DNA of 64,000 bases, taken from positions 41,106,150 to 41,170,149 of the forward strand of contig NC_016134.3 in assembly GCF_000005505.3 (NCBI RefSeq), read 5' to 3'. Shown here piece by piece: positions 45,580 through 55,600 of this stretch; the first letter of the stretch is position 1; each line of letters begins with the position of its first letter. Position numbers and translations under genes: made by a program. The notes beneath the pieces are model-generated. The model did no database searches and was not told the origin of the DNA. It saw only the letters and a list, made by a program, of their open reading frames with translations. This DNA comes from Brachypodium distachyon (Eukaryota > Streptophyta > Magnoliopsida > Poales > Poaceae).

Positions 45580-48500
45580 ATATTGACCGATCGATTATCG
45601 GACAACCCCAATCTCATCTTTTTTCTGCTTCTTTCTCTTGATCGTACACATTATCGATCATGCTAGGAGCAGAGTATTCTTCGACATTCGGAGCTCGTGG
45701 CTGCTCGATCTTCTTGAATCTCGAGTTTATCACTACGGTCTAACGTAGATGAGCTCCATGCTGCAGGTGAGCAATCGTCAATCGATCAGTACGGGGTTAG
45801 CAAGAACTAAAGCCGCCCGTGATCTGGCGGGTGAAATGACCGGCCTGTGTAGTCTGCCTCTGTGCATGGCACGGCGGATGTACAGAGTCACTGACCTGGG
45901 TTTGCATCGATCAATCGCCTCCTCGCGTCTTTCCGGCTTGTGTGTTTCTCTCTTGTTCCGTGTCGCCAGGATCTTCAACTTTGGACCCTCGCACGCAAAG
46001 ACGACCGGCCGGCCGGTGCAAAGAAGCCCCACGCACCATGTCTCGTAAAACCGAGCAGGCGAATTGAGCTTGATCTCGATCCCTTTATGTCTGCTTCCTT
46101 GAGAAAGTGCATCGATCTATCTATCTATCAGGACAGTCCTGCTGCTTCCTCTCTTTCTGCAGTGAACCAAGTGTCACCAGGACACTCAGGTAGCCCAGCA
46201 GAAAAAGAGTGCCTGTCCATGTTAATCTGCCAGCATCGATTAATTACACATTTTCATCTGTCAGACGAAAAGATGATGGATGATCCAAGTTTACCTGCCT
46301 GGTTGCTGCTTTCAGATACAAGGCACGTACACAACGCTTCATGTTTATGTTACTCCCTGCAGTACACGGGGACGAATAATACGTATATGTAACTGAAGAA
46401 TGTGGCGAGAAAGTAAAGTTTGCGCAACAGCGAGAGAACAGGTTAATAGTGTTCCTAGCTAGATGGTCTCTTTATCTTTTGCCCTGACTGGGCTCTGAAA
46501 TATAGTAACCATGAGAAGGAAAAAAAGACGAAAGCCTGAAGTCCTGAACAGACGCATGATGCAGTAAGCAGCAAGCTCATGTGATCACTATCCCCAGACC
46601 CCAGTAGCTATAGCTTACACAAAGGAACAGATCAAGCGAGTGTTCCTGGCTAGCAGTGTGCAGAAATCATTGGTCAGTAAAGTGTAAGTGAGGGCGAGCT
46701 GCGCTTGGCGTGTCCTGCAGCAAATTTGCATTCCCGAACGGAACATGGCAGGGTCCCCATCGGCAGCAATCCTCCCGATCCCCATGGCCCCCAACGGCAC
46801 CTTTTACCCAGGAATTAATACGTCCATCGATCCGTCCGGTTCTCCTCGCGCCGAGTTGCCGTACCCGGCCGGGTCCCGATCGATCGCCAGACATTCGCCA
46901 GTCCAACCATTGCCCGTATTACATCTCTGTCGAGAAGAAGCAATGTGTCCCTGGCCCCTTTCGGCCCGGCCGCTGCTCTCGCGCGGATCACCGAGATTTC
47001 CCCCCGGCTGGCCGGCTGTCGTCTTGCTGGATTCAGGAGGTGCACGGAGACGGCGTTGCCGCGCGCAGGTTGAGTGGGAGCGTGGGAGTCCGAGGTGGAC
47101 GCCGATCTTGCGTGATACGATACGGGGGCACCAACAGATGGAGGCGGAAAGATATATACGCGGCAGCAGATCGGGCCAAAAAGGAGAAAATCGCATGCCG
47201 AGGTTTTGTAATGTGATGGCTAATAAGGGTCCGGCGAACTGGCGAAGGCTTTTGTTGTATGGTACGGAGAGGCGACTGTGACAAGTATGATGGCCATTTT
47301 AAAAGCACAAACGCACACGTATCAACCGAGACGACTCCTGATCACATGCAGCTGGCTGAGACCAGAGTCCAGAGACAAGCACACTATTTTCACTACATTC
47401 CTACTGCGTAGTGACTATGTGAATCTGGAAGAGTCATATATGCCCCCTTCCGGCCACCATCCCGCCATATTTTTCGTGGGATCTTAATCTGTTTTTATCT
47501 AATTTATGAGAAAGTATCACGGAACCACATTTCAATGAAAACGTGCAAACCAAAATATAAACCTTCGGATCATAGATGTGTGGACTGAGATGAAAGACAA
47601 TATGTTACTGTACCTTGCTTTCCTTTTAACTCTACAACAAGCACCCGCTCTTTATTTATTTTTCTCCTTCCCGATCTGGAAGGCTCTATCTTTCTATTTC
47701 TTTCAACCTACCATGAGCTGCCAAGTGGCACCAGTAACACATTTATAACTATAAATAATATTTTAATAAAATTAGGATGATATAGAAACATTTTAATGGA
47801 ATATCAATGAAATAATATATGTTAATGTAATATGAAATTGGTATCATAATCAAATCTCAATTAAATAGTGAAATCTAAATCTTTTGTGAAAATATGAATA
47901 AGATCGGAAGGAAATATCAATGAATCAATGAAATATCTTTTATGGATTGCAGCTGGATTTGTACAAACACTCAATTGCCTAAATGAAAAAAAAACGTTTG
48001 GGTGAAAAAAAACATCATGGAGAGAGGGGTGGAGTGCGGGCTGATTTCAAGAAAACTAACGGGTCTAAATGTAACACCACCGAATGCTTCCTCTCAGTCC
48101 ACACATCTCTGCTCCAACGACTAATATTTTTGTTTGCATGTTTCCACTAACAACGTGGTTTTCATTGGATACTTTGTCCAAAACTAAAGATGGATAAAGA
48201 TGTTTCATGCACAGTTTTTGATTCCTGCATGACTGTGGTTGCACCAAAAATTGTTAAATTGAACAAATGAATCTTGATAAGAGGTTGAAGTGGATGGAAT
48301 TTTCTATGAAATGCATTGCAAATGAATCCCTTAGGAAAATTCCCACGGGTCTCAATCATACAAATCAAACTATCCATGTGAAAAATTCCTAAGGATTCAA
48401 AAGCTCCAAAAAGTTCATGAAAATCTTTTGAATCAAAGAGGCCCTAATTTTCTTTCCATTAATTAAGTTCTTTCTTTTATCTCCCGATCTTTTGAAATTT

Positions 48501-48902
48501 TATTTCTTTCGAAAACTGATATACGTGTATATCAACAAAATTCAACAAATTCAACTATTCAAGAAATTTCAACCCAGACAATGGTCCTACCGCAGTACTC
48601 CTCCACGCCCTTAACCGCTACACGTGACCACATTGAGCCCAGATACACTGCTGGCTGCCCGTGTCGGACATGAAGAACTCTAAAAAACCTTTGGACTCAC
48701 CTCTCCTTGCCACCCCTCCCGTGACCCCCCACATTTTGTCATTTAACCCTCCCGATCTATTCCCCTCGCCCATTAATCCAAGCTAATCTCTTTTCTCCGA
48801 AAACCAACCCAAGTTAATCCCGTGGGCTGAAAATATGGTATCTATTTAATTCGTTTATTCATTTATCGGAAAACATTCATGCGGGTGCAGCCATAAATAT
48901 CA

Positions 48903-48978
48903 AGAAATTATTTCCTCTAGAAATACCACCGGCGAAATCATTTCCTCGAGAAATACCATGAGAAATACCACCGGCGTC
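48903..48978 (+). repeat. Short repeat block upstream of the GH9 gene
   Basis: AGAAATACCACCGGCG occurs twice and AGAAATACCATG once within 75 bp, linked by ATTTCCTCKAGAAATACC. It lies about 250-310 bp upstream of the GH9 ATG, so it may be part of the promoter. Confidence 0.6.
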
Positions 48979-49077
48979 CGTGGTGAGCGGTTTGGGCGCC
49001 ATAAATACGAATTAACACTCTCCATTTTTAATCCCTCCGTGGCACCGGATGAGTGCGTCCATGACGACGGTCGCCAT

Positions 49078-49086
49078 CTATAAATA
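49078..49086 (+). promoter_or_regulatory. TATA box of the GH9 gene
   Basis: CTATAAATA lies 131 bp upstream of the ATG at 49217, at a suitable distance for a leader of about 100 bases. Confidence 0.75.
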
Positions 49087-49216
49087 CGCGCCAAATCAGC
49101 GGCGCATGCATCCGCCGTTCACGTGCATGCTCTAGTGTCGCAGTAGGTCGATCCAGCAGCACACGGTCGGAGTGCTAGCTGAGGCCTGTCAGCCAGTGTG
49201 TGAGCTCGATCGCGAG

Positions 49217-51744
49217 ATGGCTCCGTCGTCTTCTTCTTCTCGTCCTGTACATCTCCACAGCTTTAGCGTGCGCGTCCTACTGCTAGTGTTGGCGTGCCTC
49301 GTGTCGGCCGCTACGCCGTCGTCCGCGTTTCGGTGGTCGTGGATGCCGATAGGCCGGGGGAATAATAGTAAGAACTACGGGCACGACTACCGCGACGCGC
49401 TGTCCAAGTCGATCCTCTTCTTCGAGGGGCAGCGGTCCGGGCGGCTGCCGGCCGACCAGCGCGCGGCGTGGCGGGGCGACTCGGGCGAGTCGGACGGCGG
49501 CGGGGCCGGCGTGGACCTGGAGGGCGGGTACTACGACGCCGGCGACAACGTCAAGTTCGGGTTCCCCATGGCGTTCACGGCCACCATGCTGTCCTGGAGC
49601 GTCATCGAGTTCGGCGACCTCATGCCGCCCGCCGAGCGCCGGCACGCCGTCGCCGCCGTGCGCTGGGCCACCGACTACCTCCTCAAGACCATCGCCCACC
49701 CCGGCGTCCTCTTCATCCAGGCAAGTTACACGCACGCACATTGCATCTCCATTCCATGTTGCCATTGCCATGTCGAAGCAGAGTACATATGAGATTCTCT
49801 GTCTCTGAGCTCAGTGCGAATGAATGTGTGATGCAGGTGGGAGACCCGTGGAAGGACCACGAGTGCTGGGAGAGGCCGGAGGGCATGGACACGCTGCGCA
49901 CGGTGTACAACGTGACCGCGCCACGGACGGGGTCGGACGTGGCCGGGGAGACTGCGGCGGCGCTGGCCGCGGCGTCCATCGTGTTCCGCGGCGACGGCGC
50001 TGACGAGGAGTACGCCGAGCGGCTGCTCGCGGGCGCCAAGACGGCGTTCGAGTTCGCCGACGCTCACAAGGGCGCCTACAGCGACGACCCCGGGCTCAGG
50101 GCAGGTGGCTGCCCCTTCTACTGCGACTACAACGGTTACCAGGTCAAGCCTCTTTTCCCTTCTCTTGTTCTTCCTCCAGCAGCTGACACGCCATGAGACC
50201 TGATGACCTCTGCTTGCTTGATCGATCACACGAAACGATGGAGTTTAATTAGTACATCCTGTTGCAATGAAGCCCTGTTTTTCTGTCATGAATGTCAGGT
50301 CGCGTGCACCTGGCCACAAAAGGTAGCTTACGTATTTACAGTACATAGTGTTGCAGCATTTCTACTTCGGTATACCTTGCTGCAGAGTCGATATTTTGAA
50401 GTTTAATTAGCATAAGAATAGCAGCACTGCCTGTCAAAAAAAAAAGACTGGTATGCCATAAACAGCAACTTGAAGTTTCAACTTTCCATCTCTGAACTTC
50501 CAGCATTCCGTCGTCTTTCTCTAGAGGTTGCTCGCTTTCACACATGTCATCATCAATGTTTTGACGTAATGTCATCATCAATAATGCTCGTGTATTTCTG
50601 ATGTAGATCTGTGGTCTAAGAATGAATCCATAAAAGAAGCTCATGTAGTAAAATTGAATAGTAGCCAATGCTGTCTCCACGAATTCCAAAAACACGATAT
50701 TCAGAACAATAGAGTGTTCAGAACTGTTTAAGCTGAAATCTCAAAGCATAAACCGGACTCTTGGCAGGATGAGCTTCTGTGGGGGGCGGCGTGGCTAAGG
50801 AGGGCCTCTGGGGACGACACATTCCTGAAGTACATCAAGGACAACGGCAAGACCCTCGGGGCAGAGGAAGGCTTCAACGAGTTCGGGTGGGACAACAAGC
50901 ATGCCGGTCTCAACATCCTCGTGGCCAAGGTTCTAAAAATGCTCCAACAGCCTGGAACTGTTTCTGGATACAACCTCTGCTGCTAAATTAACAGAGTGTA
51001 AGTGAATGGTTTGCAGGAGTTCATGGACGGCAACGCGCTGTCTATGGAGTCTTTCAAACAGTCTGCAGACAACTTCATTTGCACGCTCATCCCGCAATCC
51101 TCGTCGCAGCACATCCAGTACACACCTGGGGGGCTGATCTACAAGACTGGAGGCAGCAATATGCAGCATGTCACCTCCTTTTCCTTCCTGCTCCTAACCT
51201 ATGCCAAGTATCTCTCTAATTCCTCTCACACTATCAACTGCGGGGGCATTTCAGTTGGTCCAGAAACTCTTCAGCTTCAAGCCAAAAAACAGGTATAAAT
51301 GTTTTCCACCACACTCCTATGTAATAACGTTCGAATATCCAATGCAGGGCCGTTGACTAGTTGAACTCTCAACTTTCTGACTTGACATATCCATTTCAGG
51401 TTGATTATATATTGGGAGATAATCCGATCAAAATGTCCTACATGGTCGGGTACGGCGACCGATATCCTCAGCGGATCCACCATAGAGGATCATCGTTGCC
51501 TTCGATCAAGACGCATTCCCAGCGAATGGCGTGCAAAGATGGCACGCCTTACTACGAGTCATCTAACTCGAACCCTAACCCGTTGATCGGTGCGGTCGTT
51601 GGGGGGCCAGGTGAGGATGATTCTTATGAGGACAACCGTGCTGATTTCAGGAAATCTGAACCGACTACCTACATCAATGCTCCCTTAGTAGGCGTTCTTG
51701 CCTACTTTGTTGCCAACCCAAACCCAGGCCATATCAGACACTGA
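49217..51744 (+). CDS. Secreted endo-1,4-beta-glucanase, glycoside hydrolase family 9
   Basis: Five exons (49217-49720, 49837-50142, 50768-50929, 51017-51292, 51400-51744) encode 530 residues. A signal peptide (about 1-37, hydrophobic [15 protein letters not shown]) precedes the catalytic domain. [16 protein letters not shown] (105-120) holds the catalytic base and activator Asp107/Asp110. [14 protein letters not shown] carries the conserved His (443/444). [19 protein letters not shown] carries the acid Glu503. The Asn usually before that Glu is Ser502 here. There is no C-terminal CBM49, so it is a class B (GH9B) enzyme of the apoplast, acting on wall glucans during growth or wall remodelling. 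Intron 1 begins GCAAGT after CAG: a GC-AG intron is required to give FIQVGDPW. A TATA box is at 49078. Which rice GLU gene it matches is not decidable by eye. Confidence 0.93.
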
Positions 51745-51813
51745 GCACTGGTATCTGGCTATGTAGATATACAGGAGTGTCAAAAGTTACAAATAGGTAG
51801 AAGTGAAACAAAG

Positions 51814-51855
51814 CAAAGTAGGTTTCCCCCGCAAAAGAAGAAACAAAGTAGGTTT
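51814..51855 (+). mobile_element. Micro-insertion with 12-bp target duplication (C)
   Basis: CAAAGTAGGTTT is repeated at 51814-51825 and 51844-51855. It flanks an 18-bp insert CCCCCGCAAAAGAAGAAA. It has the same CCCGC-A-rich pattern as insertions A and B and lies about 70 bp past the GH9 stop codon, probably within its 3' untranslated region. Confidence 0.65.
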
Positions 51856-52038
51856 GTGTTTAGATGGCACAACATATTCATGGGATTGGAATCATTGGAT
51901 TGCAGACCGTGGGGTGTATCAATTAATAAATGAAAGCTTACCTTCCAATGTTGTTCTTTGGGTCTTGGCTGAATTTTGTCTGGATGTGTGCGAGGTACAA
52001 TTTAACTGCACAGGCATATACAGTGAACAAATCTTGTA

Positions 52039-52166
52039 CTCTCTCCGTCCAACAAAACATGTCAACATGTCTCAAGTTTGTCAAAATTTGAATGTATCTA
52101 AACATGACTTAGTGTATATATGTATTCAAATTTAATCAAAGTTGAGACAGCCTTTGTACGGAGAAA
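52039..52166. mobile_element. Stowaway-type MITE (diverged)
   Basis: The left end is CTCTCTCCGTCCAACAAAAC after TA. The right end is a degenerate complement (TTTGTACGGAGAAA before TA). Interior TTGAATGTATCTAAACATG and TATTCAAATTTAATCAAAG match the copy at 23846-23967. Confidence 0.75.
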
Positions 52167-52266
52167 TACTTGCGGAATTATCTGGTATGGGGAGGCTATG
52201 GGATTACTCGTATACCTGAAAGAGTGTGTTTTAGCTCCAAGAATGAAGTGTAACTCAGCTGGTCGT

Positions 52267-52318
52267 TAAGTTGTCAGATGTTTTCTCGGAAAAAAAAAAG
52301 AATAAGTCATCAGATGTT
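52267..52318 (+). mobile_element. Micro-insertion with imperfect 16-bp duplication (D)
   Basis: TAAGTTGTCAGATGTT (52267-52282) and TAAGTCATCAGATGTT (52303-52318) match at 14 of 16 positions. They flank a 20-bp insert TTCTCGGAAAAAAAAAAGAA. The TTCTCG-poly(A) end resembles the 3' end of the LINE-derived element at 44310-45568. Confidence 0.55.
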
Positions 52319-52749
52319 GAAAAGGAAACTGCAACATTACGCTTTCTTGACGAATGTAACTAGATATCGATGAATTCAATGCGATGTCATGCTGCGTACG
52401 ATTTGATTGAAAAGGATTGGCAGCACAACTTGTGCCAGGTGTGAGAGCCTGACTGTCAGGTTCAGTCCAACACATTATCTAGTTAGCCACTGAACCATCC
52501 CGAGGATCGGTAGGCAATTTAAGTGAAAATATCACACTGTAATCATAAAAAATGGAAGAGTTCACGTAGTTGGGCCATAAGCTCTCAAAATTACTCTTAT
52601 AAGAGAGTAGGAGAAAACACAACAGAAATGATATAAATATAAATGGACACCTTGAGCAACTCCAAGGTCAAAAGTTGAGAAAACCAGAAATAGAAAGGAC
52701 GCCATACGGAAGTAGAAAAGGCATGCAACCGAAGTGGTCGTGACTAATC

Positions 52750-53110
52750 GGGTCCTCACCTTGAGCATAACCACTACAGTTCACCTGGGGTCCATGTACA
52801 AGCCTACTACAAGGCCAGGAGATTGGATGCCTAATCGTGCGACTCGAGATAAGGAAGTTAAATTAGGAATTATATAAAGGACTAGGAGGGGAACCATGGA
52901 GGACAAGCCGCCCCTGACGCACTCGCCAGATCCAATCTGAGCACCCTAGCCTCTACGGAAACCTCTATAATCCCATCAATACAATCTCCGACCAGCAAGA
53001 CGTAGGGGTATTATCTCATCGAGGGCCCTGAACCTGGTTAAATCCTTGCCTCCTCTTGTTTGTTAGCCGACGGATTCACCAGCACACACGCTTAGCTTTC
53101 TAGATACATG
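52750..53110 (+). mobile_element. Probable LTR fragment
   Basis: The stretch has ATTATATAAAGGACTAGGAG (TATA-like) near 52869, followed by GC-rich leader-like DNA, CCCATCAATACAATCTC (poly(A)-signal-like) and GGTATTATCTCATCGAGGG. This order and style is that of many grass LTRs. No partner LTR, primer-binding site or coding region was identified. Confidence 0.3.
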
Positions 53111-53763
53111 CCCCTCGATATGGGCATTGTCAAAGTCACCCCTTCGTCCGCAACCCTTTCCTAGTGCTTGCTCTAATTGCCAAGTATTCAAATAAGCTCG
53201 TGAAAAAGCATGTCAGAGAATAAGAAAATGAAGGGTCAAATCTGACAAGCTTAAAAATCAGACCAGAAGTAGGGGAATTTATTAGGAAAAGAGAAAACAG
53301 GGGAGTGAGAGTGACAAGGGACAAGAACTCTAACATCACCATGGATATAACATGGAGCTCAGGTCTGCGAACTCCCCGGCCATCTCTACCTCCGGTGAGA
53401 TGGTGTCTCACATCCAAACAGATCTGAGAGAAGCTTGTTATTTATGCTCACATTCAAACACCAATGGTGACTCTAGCTCTGGTGCGACTAATGGTGGTGT
53501 CGTGCACTTCAAGATGATGGTGAGCAAGATCTCGACATAAAACCATGTGTCCCTAAGGCAGCATCTTTAAAACTAAGTAGACGTGCGGACGAAAAATATG
53601 GATCTACTAAGAATGAAAGGGAGCTAGAGTCCCCCCTCCTGATCGACATAGCCAGCAACACGAGGAGACGGGGAGTTGAACAGATTTCCTTTTTCTTTTA
53701 GAATAGTGGGTTGAGGCATCAAAGCAACATAAGGAGGGGAGCGGGGTGAGGTAGAAGTAGAGT

Positions 53764-53913
53764 TGCAAGTTTGTGACCCTCAGGGTACCCATTGACCCTC
53801 TTTAGTTTAACCAAATGAACTAAAGTTTTAAAATGACACAACTTTTTGAAAAACTAGTTCATTTGTTTGAACTAAGTAGGGTCAAAGGGTACCCTGAGGG
53901 TCACCATTTTGCA
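53764..53913. mobile_element. Hairpin MITE with GTGACCCTCAGGGTACCC ends
   Basis: The left end has GTGACCCTCAGGGTACCC at 53773-53790, and its exact complement ends at 53904. Outer bases TGCAARTTTGTGAC-like also pair, so the arms may extend to about 53764 and 53913. The interior (AACTAGTTCATTTGTTTGAAC) matches the element at 13652-13776. Confidence 0.8.
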
Positions 53914-54236
53914 GCTCCAGGCAGAAGAGAAAGGGGAAATGGGCTTTGCTGTTGTTGGTGATGTTTTTCTATACTTGTCTAACGTTTCCTTTAACATGCG
54001 CTTTAGTGGCCTGTCAAACTTTCCGTCTTATTTATCATCGCACGCCCCACACCCTCCCCTCGTTTGTTTCCCCTGACAATTTCCAAATACCATGACGCAG
54101 CCTTTCCAAATCCGAGACCACGAAGAAAACACGAATAAAAGAGACGGCCTTGGTCCTTGATCTCGTGCAACGGTAGCCGTAAAGATCGACCGCCCCTTCT
54201 CCAAGGAGCTCCCGCCTACTGCGACGGGCATTGCCG

Positions 54237-54420
54237 CTGGATTTGCCGTTCGCGGCCGCTGGACTCGACGGGCATCGCTGCTATATTCGCCGGTTGCCAC
54301 CTGCACCAATCGTCCTCCGTCGTCGTCCGTTGGATTTTGCCGTTTGCGGCCGCTGGACGGGCGTCGTTGCTGTATTGGCCGGTTACCGCCTGCACCAATC
54401 TTACTCTGTCGTCGTTGCTG
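54237..54420 (+). repeat. GC-rich tandem repeat, two units of about 92 bp
   Basis: Both units share TTGGATTTTGCCGTTTGCGG-like starts, CGGCCGCTGGAC, ACGGGCRTCGYTGCTRTATT, GGCCGGTTRCCRCCTGCACC and AATC. They lie at 54237-54329 and 54330-54420 with scattered substitutions. Overlapping ORFs are products of this repeat, not genes. Confidence 0.75.
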
Positions 54421-55600
54421 TTCTGCCGTCTTCAGCGTGCCGCTGCACCAATCGGAGGGCGGCGCTCGAGTTCGGGAGTCTTCGCGGCCCCGCGGGACTG
54501 CTGAGTTTTCAGGCAGGCTGGAACTGTCTCCCTGCGCTGCGAGGGTGACGGTGGCGCAGGCTAGCGTCGCCTGGATTGGGCTGCGGTTGATCAGGTGATT
54601 CTGCTGCTCTGCTTGGTTCGTTGGTTGCTCTGTCTTTTTTTGTGTAGCGTTCGTCAGAGGGAGAACTGGTTGCTCGTATGGCTATGCGCTGGTGAAATTA
54701 TTTTACACATGTACATGCATACGGCATAGATATATGCAGGTACCTGTGTGCGCATGGACCAATCGAGCAGCAAACCAAAGTGCACGATCGACCATATGAA
54801 CCTGATGACGGAGGCTCGCCAAGCAGCCACGGTCTTGCTCAACAAAATTGAATTCTTTGTCGACGTTGTATTTTTTGTACAATTCGAAGAGAAAGAAGTT
54901 GCTTGATGCATATGTTTTTTTAATTTTGTTTTGTTATTCCGTTGCAATCCACGTGCATTTCGGCTAGCACTTAATATTGCATGGAGGAAAACTAATTAAG
55001 TGAGGTTTGCAACTTGGTTACATACTTAACATATACTTTAGCCAAACATCGCTGTATAATTTTGTTGGGCAAAACGCAGATGGCAGCGCACGGGTGCCAG
55101 TACTTGAAAACGGTGAAATCTTGCATGTGTGCTGTTCAACCTTTCCCCGGGCCTCTATACACAGCCCACATGCCCCATAGGCCTATCTAGAAACAACAGT
55201 CCACGTCCAGCCCGGCCCAGCACCGCACAGTCACGACTAACGAGTCGATGGCACTTCCTCTTCCTCTCCCACGCCACGCGCACGCTGCCCTACCCAAACC
55301 GATGCGGCTCTAAAATCCTCTCCTGAAGTCGTCACCGCTGTGCCCTAGAGTTGCCGCAGCGGCCGTGCCGTAGCTCGCCGCCGACGCCTCGCGCCCCCAA
55401 CCCCTCCGCCGACGCCGCGCGCGCCGCCGCTCCTGTCCTACCTCGTCGCCTCCCTGTTGTTCCCCCCCGGTAAGCAGTCTCGGGCATTGATTTTTCGAGG
55501 TACGAGCTCTTGGTCCCGTAATCCAGTGATTGATTACTCTGCCCCAAACTAACTTCCACAAATTTCTAGACCCGCTCTTGTTCCCGGCGCGGTGAAGGCC

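Larger units (their letters stand above)
41248..49216. other. Long spacer between the divergent Aux/IAA and GH9 genes
   Basis: It contains the Aux/IAA promoter (to about 41800), GC-rich DNA with overlapping but unrecognised ORFs (41900-42900), a long inverted repeat, a LINE-derived element, unassigned DNA (45600-47300, with ORFs on both strands lacking family resemblance), AT-rich DNA (47500-48500) and the GH9 promoter. I find no supported gene. A C11 run lies at about 42091-42101. Confidence 0.5.
51745..55600. other. Spacer between GH9 and the NERD-like gene
   Basis: It contains the GH9 3' flank, two micro-insertions, a Stowaway MITE, an LTR-like stretch, a hairpin MITE and a short GC-rich tandem repeat, each listed separately. 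From about 55150 the DNA becomes the promoter and 5' leader of the next gene. A GT-AG intron (55470-55569) probably lies in that leader. The very short uORF ATG CGG CTC TAA at 55302-55313 would be in the leader if transcription starts further upstream. No other gene is supported. Confidence 0.5.

Noticed and set aside
44289..45580. Long ORFs on both strands, up to 155 codons
   Set aside because: They lie inside the LINE-derived insertion defined by its target duplication, and none shows reverse transcriptase or endonuclease motifs.
46615..47310. ORFs of 168-197 codons on the plus strand, with minus-strand partners
   Set aside because: Overlapping frames on both strands, unrelated to any family I know, and no conserved splice or promoter context.
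55592..55600. GTG codon as start of the NERD-like protein
   Set aside because: The in-frame ATG at 55601 is only three codons downstream and is the normal eukaryotic choice.
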